A stretch of 64,000 bases of DNA from assembly GCA_012512265.1 (NCBI GenBank), contig JAAZEM010000054.1, positions 32,480-96,479 of the forward strand. Direction: 5' to 3'. Made by a program: the position numbers and the translations under genes. Shown piece after piece: positions 53,019-61,083 of the stretch; within the stretch, counting starts at the first letter, position 1, and every line of letters starts with the position of its first letter. The notes below the pieces were generated by a model. That model had not been told where the DNA came from and ran no database searches. It saw nothing but the letters and a program-made list of their open reading frames with translations. The stretch is from Armatimonadota bacterium. GTDB lineage: Bacteria > Armatimonadota > JAAZEB01.

Positions 53019-53030
53019 GAAACCGGTTCC
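53019..53030. promoter_or_regulatory. LacI-family operator-like palindrome upstream of pseudopilin 2
   Basis: GAAACCGGTTCC at essentially the same distance from the start as the copy at 52138-52149. Confidence 0.4.
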
Positions 53031-53212
53031 TTCCTATGCAGACGCCCGCTCCGCTGCCTGCCCGGAGCGTCATCGGTGTCGATTGTTGTTAGGGAGTGAG
53101 CGGGCAGTTGGACCGGGGCGTGGTGAGCGCCAAGTGAAATAGCACAAAGATGTGGTAGGTACCCGGTGCAGGGGTGGCGAACATGACCGCATGCAAGACA
53201 AGGCGCCTATCA

Positions 53213-53317
53213 TCAGGTGCCCGGCAGGCGTGCTTGCGCCGGGAGCACGAGGCATAGGTGCGAAAGCAGCTTGCAAGAGCCGGCGCAGATACACTGCCAA
53301 AACCACAACCGACACCG
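53213..53317 (+). repeat. 105-bp direct repeat, copy A (upstream of hisH)
   Basis: TCAGGTGCCCGGCAGGCGTGCTTGCGCCGGGAGCACGAGGCATAGGTGCGAAAGCAGCTTGCAAGAGCCGGCGCAGATACACTGCCAAAACCACAACCGACACCG; 99/105 positions match copy B. Confidence 0.9.
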
Positions 53318-53331
53318 CAATACCACAGGGC

Positions 53332-53571
53332 CTGGGATTCCGACATAAGGAGAAGGCCGCGCGCACGCGCGGAGCTCGAAGCTCTGCGCTGCTTTCCGGC
53401 AAAGCCCATTCGGGGCTTCTCCTCCCAGCCCCCCCCTGTTTTGAGATATCTGGGAGTATCCCCAGCCCAGCCCGGCAGGGCTTCGCTCGCAAGCAGCGCG
53501 GTGATTTATCGCCGCGCGCCGAGTTGCGCGCTGCCTCCGAGGCTTCGGATTCCCTTATGTCGGGATCTCAG
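53332..53571. mobile_element. MITE-like element, copy 3 (240 bp, 9-bp TSD)
   Basis: Begins CTGGGATTCCGACATAAGG, ends CCCTTATGTCGGGATCTCAG; flanked by perfect CCACAGGGC at 53323-53331 and 53572-53580. Confidence 0.88.
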
Positions 53572-53800
53572 CCACAGGGCCGGCAGGGGCGGAGCCCCCC
53601 GGAGGCGAATACTCACTCTGCCGGCGTGGCCGAACCGCAATGGGACCGGACGGACGGTTCCCTGCCAGCGCGAACCCAAACCCGTAGCAAACCCCTGTGT
53701 TCGCCCTGGCGCGTACGTTCGCCCGGGGACGGCTGGCAGGCGAGGCGCTGGTACCGCATCGCCCCCATCAGGCGGGGGCTTGGCCAGGCATGGAGTAGCG

Positions 53801-54424
53801 ATGATTGCGATTGTGGACTACCGAGCCGGGAACCTGACGAGTGTTCTCCTGGCGTTGGAGCATCTGGGGGTGCCGAGCGAGATCACCAGCGACCCGGCGA
53901 AGATTCTCGCCGCGGAGCGCGTGGTCTTCCCCGGTGACGGCGCGGCCGGGGAGTCGATGCGGAACCTGCGCGAGCTGGGGCTGATCGAGACGCTGCGCGC
54001 CGTGGTGGAGCGCGGCACGCCCTTCTTCGGCATTTGCATCGGGATGCAGATCCTCTTCGACTTCTCCGAGGAGAACGACGGCGTGGCGTGCCTCGGGTTC
54101 GTGCCCGGGCGGGTGACGCGCTTCCAGCCTGCGGAGCGGGCGGTGAAGATCCCCCAGATGGGCTGGAACGCGGTGCGCTTCCGGCAGAGCCACCCGCTCT
54201 TCGCGGGCATTGAGGATGAGAGCGAGTTCTACTTCATCCACAGCTACTACCCCGTTCCGGCGGATCCGGCGCACTGCTACGGCGAGACAGAGTACGCGGG
54301 CGTGTGCTTTGCCTCTGCCGTGGGCAAGGGCAACCTCTTCGCCACTCAGTTCCACCCCGAGCGCTCGGGACGCATCGGGCTGAGAATGCTGCGCAACTTC
54401 ACGGAGTGGGACGGACGATGCTGA
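53801..54424 (+). CDS. hisH: Imidazole glycerol phosphate synthase, glutamine amidotransferase subunit
   Basis: MIAIVDYRAGNLTSVLLALEHLG...GICIGMQILF...VKIPQMGWN...YFIHSYY...FATQFHPERSG. Confidence 0.96.
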   Translation: MIAIVDYRAGNLTSVLLALEHLGVPSEITSDPAKILAAERVVFPGDGAAGESMRNLRELGLIETLRAVVERGTPFFGICIGMQILFDFSEENDGVACLGFVPGRVTRFQPAERAVKIPQMGWNAVRFRQSHPLFAGIEDESEFYFIHSYYPVPADPAHCYGETEYAGVCFASAVGKGNLFATQFHPERSGRIGLRMLRNFTEWDGRC

Positions 54425-55197
54425 CCAAGAGAATCATCCCTTGCCTGGACGTGCGCAACCGCAAGGTGACCAAGGGCGTGAGGTTCCAGGGGAACGTGGA
54501 CCTGGGCGACCCCATTGAGATGGCCGTGGCCTACAGCGAGGGCGGCTGCGACGAGCTGGTCTTCTATGACATCACTGCGTCGGCGGAGCGCCGCCCCATT
54601 GACATCGGCATGGTGCGTGAGGTGGCGAAGGTGGTGCACATCCCCTTCGCTGTTGGCGGCGGCATCGAGACGCTCGACGATATGTACCGCGTGCTCCTGG
54701 CCGGCGCCGAGAAGGTCTCCGTAAACTCGCTGGCGGTGAAGAACCCCGGGATCATCGCCGAGGGCGCCAGGGCGTTTGGCTCGCAGTGCATCGTCCTTGG
54801 CATGGACCCCGTGAGCGTCGCCGATCGCTCCCGCTTCCCCAGCGGCTACGAGGTCACCATCCGCGGCTTCCGCGAGCGGACGGGAATGGACGCCCTGGAG
54901 TGGGCCAAGCGCGCCGAGGACCTGGGCGTGGGCGAGATCGTCGTGAACTCCGTGGATGCCGACGGTACGCGTGCTGGCTTCGAGCTGACGCTCACGTCGC
55001 TCATCTCGACGAACGTGCACATTCCCGTCGTCGCCTCCGGGGGCGCGGGCGTGCCACAGCACCTGGTGGACGTCTTCACCAAGGGGCATGCGGACGCCGC
55101 CATCGTCGCCAGTATGACGCACACCGGCGAGTACACCATCGCCGCCATCAAGGCGGAGCTGGACGCGGCGGGGATCCCTGTCCGGAAGAAGTGGTAA
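54418..55197 (+). CDS. hisF: Imidazole glycerol phosphate synthase, cyclase subunit
   Basis: MLTKRIIPCLDVRNRKVTKGVRFQGNVDLGDPIEMAVAYSEGGCDELVFYDITAS...FAVGGGIETLDD...GAEKVSVNSLAVKNP. Confidence 0.97.
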   Translation: MLTKRIIPCLDVRNRKVTKGVRFQGNVDLGDPIEMAVAYSEGGCDELVFYDITASAERRPIDIGMVREVAKVVHIPFAVGGGIETLDDMYRVLLAGAEKVSVNSLAVKNPGIIAEGARAFGSQCIVLGMDPVSVADRSRFPSGYEVTIRGFRERTGMDALEWAKRAEDLGVGEIVVNSVDADGTRAGFELTLTSLISTNVHIPVVASGGAGVPQHLVDVFTKGHADAAIVASMTHTGEYTIAAIKAELDAAGIPVRKKW

Positions 55198-55279
55198 CTG
55201 AGCGCCTCGGGAGCGCGGGCATGAGCCAGCGGCATGTTGGCCGGGTGGCGCACGCGCCCGCCCTGCGCGGGGACGTCTG

Positions 55280-55309
55280 GCCCGAAGTATTCTGGTGAAT
55301 ACTTCGGGC
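55280..55309. repeat. Perfect 13-bp-stem palindrome downstream of hisF
   Basis: GCCCGAAGTATTC-TGGT-GAATACTTCGGGC. The half TGAATACTTCGGGCTA also occurs at 49031-49046. Confidence 0.75.
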
Positions 55310-55344
55310 TAGGGCCGTGTGCCGTAGATCACATCCCGTCATGG

Positions 55345-55449
55345 TCAGGTGCCGGGCGGGTGCGCTTGCGCCGGGAGCACGAGGCATAGGTGCGAAAGCG
55401 GCCTGCAAGAGCCGGCGCAGATACACTGCCAAAACCACAACCGACACCG
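55345..55449 (+). repeat. 105-bp direct repeat, copy B (downstream of hisF)
   Basis: TCAGGTGCCGGGCGGGTGCGCTTGCGCCGGGAGCACGAGGCATAGGTGCGAAAGCGGCCTGCAAGAGCCGGCGCAGATACACTGCCAAAACCACAACCGACACCG; same length and orientation as copy A. Confidence 0.9.
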
Positions 55450-55673
55450 ATGCCGGCAAGGGCAGCCCTCCAAGGCAATCCACCGATGCAGGGCTGCTGG
55501 GGGGTGGCTGGGGAGCGTTCCCCTCACCTGGCGGCGACCGTGCGAGCGCCACAGAGAGCAGGAAGGAGCGGCCGGGCATCGAAATCGATGGAAAGCGCCG
55601 CGCACGCAGGGTGGCGCAGTGCCGGCCTGTCGCCACGGAGGGCCGGCCCGGCTCTCATGGTTCGGGGGGACTG

Positions 55674-56663
55674 ATGGCCGACGACATCACCATCCACTCT
55701 CTTGCTGAGACCGAGAGGACGCCCGCAGAGCTTGCCCAGCTGTTCAACACCGCCTTTGGCGAGTATGAGGGCGTCGTCTACTTCACGCCAGAGACAATGG
55801 CGTGGTATGTGGCGCGCCCCGGTCTTGGACGCGAACACACCTTTGTTGCGTTGGCGGGTGATCAGCTCATTGGCGGAGTGATGGTCACCTGCGCCCCGGT
55901 GGTTTTGGGGGGCGAGCCGATCTCTTGCGGGATCATCGATTCGGTGATGACTTTGCCAACCTGGCGCCGGCGAGGAGTCGCCACGCGCCTCATGGAGCAT
56001 GCGCTCGCCTGGATGCGCGAAGCGGGGCTGGAGTCCAGCCTGCTTTTCACCGTGCCCCACTCCAACGGTTACCGCATCTATTCCCGTCTCGGCTATATCG
56101 AGCGTGCCACGGTCAGCTACTACTTCGCCCTTCCGGCGCCACAAGGCGAGGCCGACCCACGCCTGCGCGCCGCCGTGCCCGGCGAGGAAGAGCGCGTGCG
56201 CGTTCTGCTCAACACCTGGCTTCGCGAGAGCGATGGCTTTGTCCCGGTGGATCCGGTGCTCTGGCGATGGCGTCGCGAGGAGCGCCCGCACGAGCTACCC
56301 TGCTCCCTCTTCGTCCTGGAAGATGCTGGCCAGATCCGGGCGACGGGAGCGGTTTGCACCACCCGGGTTCAGCTCGATGGCCGCCCGCTGGATCTCGTGG
56401 TGCTCACCGACATTGCCGGAGATAGCCCAGATGCGCGCGAGGCGATGGTTCGTGCGCTCCTGCGTCGCGTGCCGCCCGGGTTTGGCGTGGGAATGCTCGC
56501 CGGCTCGTACGATCCGGTGTTGCTTGCCCTGGGAGAGAAGCTGGGCATGTCTTGTCAGAACGAGGTCGCGATGGTGATTCCTTTTGGGCCGCGTGCCGAG
56601 GAGCTGCTGGACCGCCAGCCGGCGGGGTGGTACACGCTCGCCGAGTCGCTGATCGGCGTCTGA
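55674..56663 (+). CDS. GNAT-family N-acetyltransferase (Eis-like length)
   Basis: IIDSVMTLPTWRRRGVATRLMEHALAWMREAGLESSLLFTVPHSNGYRIYSRLGYIE. Confidence 0.88.
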   Translation: MADDITIHSLAETERTPAELAQLFNTAFGEYEGVVYFTPETMAWYVARPGLGREHTFVALAGDQLIGGVMVTCAPVVLGGEPISCGIIDSVMTLPTWRRRGVATRLMEHALAWMREAGLESSLLFTVPHSNGYRIYSRLGYIERATVSYYFALPAPQGEADPRLRAAVPGEEERVRVLLNTWLRESDGFVPVDPVLWRWRREERPHELPCSLFVLEDAGQIRATGAVCTTRVQLDGRPLDLVVLTDIAGDSPDAREAMVRALLRRVPPGFGVGMLAGSYDPVLLALGEKLGMSCQNEVAMVIPFGPRAEELLDRQPAGWYTLAESLIGV

Positions 56664-56680
56664 CGCGGAGCCGCTAAGTC

Positions 56681-58072
56681 ATGAAGATCTCCTTTCTGGG
56701 CGCAGCCCGCACGGTGACTGGGTCGATGCACCTCCTGGAGGTGAATGGCGCGCGCATCCTCCTGGATTGCGGCCTCTACCAGGGCCGCCGGGCGGAAGCG
56801 AATGAGCGTAACCGGCATCTCCCCCGGCCCGCCCTGGACGCGGACTGCCTCATCCTCTCGCACGCGCACATTGATCACAGCGGGAATATCCCCGGCCTCT
56901 GCCGCCAGGGCTTCAGCGGGCCGATCTACGCCACCCGCGCCACCCAGGATCTGTGCGCCGTGATGCTCGCGGACTCTGCGCATATCCAGGAGCAGGACGC
57001 GGCCTACCTCAACAAGAAGCTCCAGCGCCGCGGCGAGCCACTGGTTGAGCCGATCTACACCACGCTCAATGCCCAGCAGGCGATGAGCCAGTTCGTCGGA
57101 GTGGATTACGGCGTTCCTTTCGAACCCGTACCAGGGGTTTCGGCGCGTTTCCTCGATGCCGGGCATATTCTGGGATCGGCTGCCATCGTTCTCGATGTGG
57201 ACGAGGGTGGCAAGAACCACCGCTTCTGCTTCACCGGCGACGTGGGCCGGCCCAACACGCCGATCATTCGCGATCCGGAGCCGCTTGAAGGCGTCGAATG
57301 GTTGGTCACAGAGAGCACCTACGGCAACCGCCTCCACGATCCGATCGGTGATGCCGAGGCGCAACTCGCCGATACGGTGAACGAGACGGCCCGGCGTGGC
57401 GGGAAGGTGATCATCCCTGCGTTTTCCGTCGGCCGGACCCAGGAGCTGGTGTATGCCCTGGCTCGCTTGCGCGCCGAGAACCGCATCCCCGAGATCCCGA
57501 TCTTTGTCGACAGCCCGCTCTCGACCAACGTGACCGGGGTCTTTCGCAAGCATCCAGAGTGCTTCGATCAGGAGATGAATGCGCTCCTTGCGAAGCAGGA
57601 TGACCCGTTTGGCTTCAGCAAGCTCGCCTACACTCGCTCGGTGGCGGATTCAAAGCAGATCAACTTCCTGGCAGATCCGTGCATCATCATCTCTGCCTCG
57701 GGGATGTGCGAGACTGGGCGCATCCTCCATCACCTCTCGAACAACATTGGCGATCCAAAGAACACCGTGCTCATCGTCGGCTTCCAGGCGGCGAATACGC
57801 TGGGTCGGCGCCTGGTGGAGAAGTGGCCGCAGGTGCGGATCTTCGGTGAGGAGCACCGCGTGCGCGCGCAGGTGCGCGTGATCAACGCCCTGAGCGCCCA
57901 TGCCGACCGCGACGAGTTGCTCCGCTATATCGGCGCCACCCAGGAGACGCTGCGCAAAGTGTTCGTGGTCCACGGCGAGGAGAGCCAATCGCTCGCCCTG
58001 GCGGATACTCTCTTCAACCTTGGAATCCCAGAGGTCGCCGTACCCGCGCTGGGAGAGACGCACACTCTTTGA
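56681..58072 (+). CDS. MBL-fold beta-CASP ribonuclease
   Basis: MKISFLGAARTVTGSMHLLEVNGARILLDCGLYQGRR...LILSHAHIDHSGNIPGLCRQGFSGPIYATRAT...IPAFSVGRTQELVYALARL...IIISASGMCETGRILHHLSNNI. Confidence 0.95.
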   Translation: MKISFLGAARTVTGSMHLLEVNGARILLDCGLYQGRRAEANERNRHLPRPALDADCLILSHAHIDHSGNIPGLCRQGFSGPIYATRATQDLCAVMLADSAHIQEQDAAYLNKKLQRRGEPLVEPIYTTLNAQQAMSQFVGVDYGVPFEPVPGVSARFLDAGHILGSAAIVLDVDEGGKNHRFCFTGDVGRPNTPIIRDPEPLEGVEWLVTESTYGNRLHDPIGDAEAQLADTVNETARRGGKVIIPAFSVGRTQELVYALARLRAENRIPEIPIFVDSPLSTNVTGVFRKHPECFDQEMNALLAKQDDPFGFSKLAYTRSVADSKQINFLADPCIIISASGMCETGRILHHLSNNIGDPKNTVLIVGFQAANTLGRRLVEKWPQVRIFGEEHRVRAQVRVINALSAHADRDELLRYIGATQETLRKVFVVHGEESQSLALADTLFNLGIPEVAVPALGETHTL

Positions 58073-58152
58073 AGAACACCTTTCTGGTATGAGACTTGCC
58101 TTCCCGCCCGTCGGGTGGCCCGCAGGCTTGGGGCCACTCCGAGGGGTGGGGA

Positions 58153-59445
58153 ATGGCCAGGCTCTGGGTGTGGGCGTCTCTCGCGGTGGCGCTTCTTGCC
58201 ACGACTGGGTGCGGCAACGGCGACGGCGCCGAACGCCGGTCGCAGCGCGCATGGACCTTCATGGTCTATCTCGATGGCGATAACGATCTGGAGGAGGCGG
58301 GCGTCTGGGACGTGAACGAGATGGAGCGCGTGGGCTCCACGGACGCGGTCTCCATCGTGGTGCAGTTTGACCGCGGCCCGCAGGTGAATGGCGCCGGTGA
58401 TTGGTCCACTGCGCGCCGTTTCCTGATCGCGCCGGACCGCGACCTGCAGAGCATCACCTCGCCCCTGCTCATGGATCTGGGCGAGGTGGATATGGCCAGC
58501 ACGCAGGCCCTGCGCGGTTTTGTCTCCTGGGCGACGTCCGAATTCCCCGCGGACCACTATGCCCTCGTCCTGTGGAACCACGGGGCCGGCTGGCGGTCGC
58601 GCTCGCCTGGCACAGGGGCGGCTGGCGGATCGCGCGGGATTCACTTCGATGGCACGAGCGGCACGGCGATGACGATGGATGGGCTGCGTGCCGCGCTGAG
58701 CACCCTCCCCGCGCGGATCGACCTCGTTGCTATCGATGCGAGCCTCATGGGGATGCTGGAGGTGTGCTACGAGATCCACGACCAGACCGACTACATTGTG
58801 GCCTCGGAAGAGTCGCCCCCCGGAACCGGCTATCCCTATGACGTCATCCTCTCGCGCCTGGTGGCAGACCCCGAGATGACCCCCGCCGATCTGGGGCGCG
58901 TGATTGTCGATGCGCACGTCGAGGCCTACCCGAACTATGGGGTGACGCAGTCGCTGATCGAGACCGCCCGGCTGCCGGAGCTGTGCGCGCGGGTGGATGC
59001 GCTCGCGGCCTCTATCCGCAGCGTCCTGCCATCGCAGGAGGAGGCGTACTTCCAGGCGCTCGCAACCTCTCAGGCCTACGCGTTTGCTTACTACCGTGAC
59101 CTGTTCGATTTCACGCGCAACGCGCGGGCGGCTTTTTCGGATGACGGCGTGCGCCAGGCGGCAGACGCGGTGATGCAGGGCATCCCCGGAGAGAGTGGCG
59201 GACCCGTGCTCTACGAGCGACACAACCTCCCCGCGGTGATGAATTCACACGGGCTCTCCATCTATCTCCCCCGGCTGGGCGAGTTCTACGGCAGCTACGA
59301 CTCTCTCCGCTTCAACCGCGATTTCCCCAACTGGAGCCGCCTACTGCATGACACGGCCGGCTCTTCCGCCGGCCGCGTCAAGGAGCAGCGGGCAGGCCAT
59401 CGCTCCAGGTCTGGCAGCGACACTCGCGCGGAGGGGCCACTCTAA
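58153..59445 (+). CDS. Clostripain-family (C11) peptidase-like secreted protein with Ser at the expected catalytic Cys
   Basis: RAWTFMVYLDGDNDLEEAGVWDVNEMERVGSTDAVSIVVQFDRG...DHYALVLWNHGAGWRS (His motif)...LVAIDASLMGMLEVCYEIHDQTDYIVASEESPPGTGYPYD. Confidence 0.88.
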   Translation: MARLWVWASLAVALLATTGCGNGDGAERRSQRAWTFMVYLDGDNDLEEAGVWDVNEMERVGSTDAVSIVVQFDRGPQVNGAGDWSTARRFLIAPDRDLQSITSPLLMDLGEVDMASTQALRGFVSWATSEFPADHYALVLWNHGAGWRSRSPGTGAAGGSRGIHFDGTSGTAMTMDGLRAALSTLPARIDLVAIDASLMGMLEVCYEIHDQTDYIVASEESPPGTGYPYDVILSRLVADPEMTPADLGRVIVDAHVEAYPNYGVTQSLIETARLPELCARVDALAASIRSVLPSQEEAYFQALATSQAYAFAYYRDLFDFTRNARAAFSDDGVRQAADAVMQGIPGESGGPVLYERHNLPAVMNSHGLSIYLPRLGEFYGSYDSLRFNRDFPNWSRLLHDTAGSSAGRVKEQRAGHRSRSGSDTRAEGPL

Positions 59446-60680
59446 GGCGCGTTCAGGAGCGCGGCGATACGCAGCTTCCAGAAGAGATCCTGAGAGTCGA
59501 GCAGCAGGCCCGCGAGCTCGGCCTCGGCGCGCCAGTCGTTCACGTCTGCCTTCGCTTTCAGCTCCTTCACCTTGGTCAGGAGATCCGTGACTTTCGGCTG
59601 GAACGGCTTGCCATCCTCGCCGGCATCGGCGAGGCACTTGGCGGCGTCCGCTTCGAGCTGCGCCACCTGGAGAGTGCGCACCCCTTCCGGGCGGAAGTCC
59701 ATCTCCGCCAAGCGGGCCCGATCCTCAAGCCCGTGCGCTTTGAGGTAGGCTTCTGCTTCTGCGTTCTTCTTGCCGGTGAAATCGTAGAAGGCCAGGCGGA
59801 CCCGCCCGGCGTCCGGCTTGAGCGTCAGGGTGGTGATCACGGCATAGTTGCCGATGTTGACCTGGCCGCTCTGCACCCCTTCGGGGGTAAAGATCAGCGC
59901 ACACGGCCCGTCGCCCTCACCGCGGGCCACATCGAAGATGGTGTCGTAGTAGTAGAGGTAGCCATCCGCGGCGGGATCGAGCTCCAACGTCTTCGGCTCG
60001 CGCTCATCGATGCGGGGGGTCATGCAGTGGCGGTCGCCTTTGCGCTTGTGCCACGAAGTGAAGAAGCTGGGATAGCAGATCGCCTTCAGAGAGGCGCTCT
60101 TCACCGCGCCCGGCGTCCGGGGCGTCCAGGTGAGGTCCATGAGGACGTGGTTGGCGCCGGGGAGCATCAGGGCGCGCAGTCCGACGACGGCATCGGGGTG
60201 CTCGAACACCATCTGGAAGGAGCCACGAGCGCCCTTCTCCAGCACCCGGCTGTCGCTGAGCGGGAAGGCGGTCGCCTCTTTGCCGTTGATGGAGAGGAAG
60301 AGGAAGCCGCTATGATACCAGTTGGTACTCGAAGGCACCGGCATGCCGAGGGTGCCCTCTCCTGCGGGCCGCGAGTCGCCATGCGAAGGATCCACGCACG
60401 CGGAGTAGCGGAAGGCATAGCGCGCGGCTCCCGAATTGAGGTTGAACGTTCGCTCATCCCACCGATGCCCTGCATGCCCCTGGCTGGTGGAGACGCGCGA
60501 GCGAACGCCGGAGTCGTCCACGGCAACCTCCGCCTCGGCGGCGAGGGCGGTCGCGGCGCCTGGCGCAAGGAGCACCAGGGTCAGGCAGATAGCCTGGGCC
60601 CGACCGGCAAGCCGGGGCGAGAGGAACTGCCACTTCACGGCCAACGCGGAAGAGATGAGACCGAGTCTCGAGCGACGCAT
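59442..60680 (-). CDS. Uncharacterised secreted protein
   Basis: Hydrophobic export-type N-terminus (AICLTLVLLAPGAATALA), followed by a long soluble region with no recognised motif. Confidence 0.75.
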   Translation of the reverse strand: MRRSRLGLISSALAVKWQFLSPRLAGRAQAICLTLVLLAPGAATALAAEAEVAVDDSGVRSRVSTSQGHAGHRWDERTFNLNSGAARYAFRYSACVDPSHGDSRPAGEGTLGMPVPSSTNWYHSGFLFLSINGKEATAFPLSDSRVLEKGARGSFQMVFEHPDAVVGLRALMLPGANHVLMDLTWTPRTPGAVKSASLKAICYPSFFTSWHKRKGDRHCMTPRIDEREPKTLELDPAADGYLYYYDTIFDVARGEGDGPCALIFTPEGVQSGQVNIGNYAVITTLTLKPDAGRVRLAFYDFTGKKNAEAEAYLKAHGLEDRARLAEMDFRPEGVRTLQVAQLEADAAKCLADAGEDGKPFQPKVTDLLTKVKELKAKADVNDWRAEAELAGLLLDSQDLFWKLRIAALLNAP

Positions 60681-61083
60681 TTTGGACCCTCCTTCGCGGT
60701 GCACCCGCCGGGTAGGGCGAGTGACTTGCTACCGCCAGCGGCCAGAGATCCGATCGCGGCGCGCGCCGGCAACAGACTCCAGTGCGCGGGGCGCCCCATC
60801 GGAAAGTGAGGACCCGGCAGATGCGGTCTGAACCGGATTGCCTTTAGCGGAGCTTAGACACGCCTGCCCGATCTCCTGCCGCTCCGAAAGACGAGCCACT
60901 CTTCCGACGTCTCTGCTTCCTCCACGCCAGCAGCCGGGCATCCGGATTCTGGTCTGTGGAGGCTGCAGGTGGCCGACGGTTGGCGTGTCACGGCGATGGG
61001 AACGTACCAGCCGGTGGAGCTTCAGCAGTGATGCGGACGCGCCGGAGCGTTTCTCCATCAGATCGCCGTGTGGGAGCGCCGGA

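Noticed and set aside
58018-58040. TTGGAATCCCAGAGG resembling the MITE end
   Set aside because: Lies in the conserved coding sequence of the beta-CASP ribonuclease (NLGIPEVAVP); chance match.
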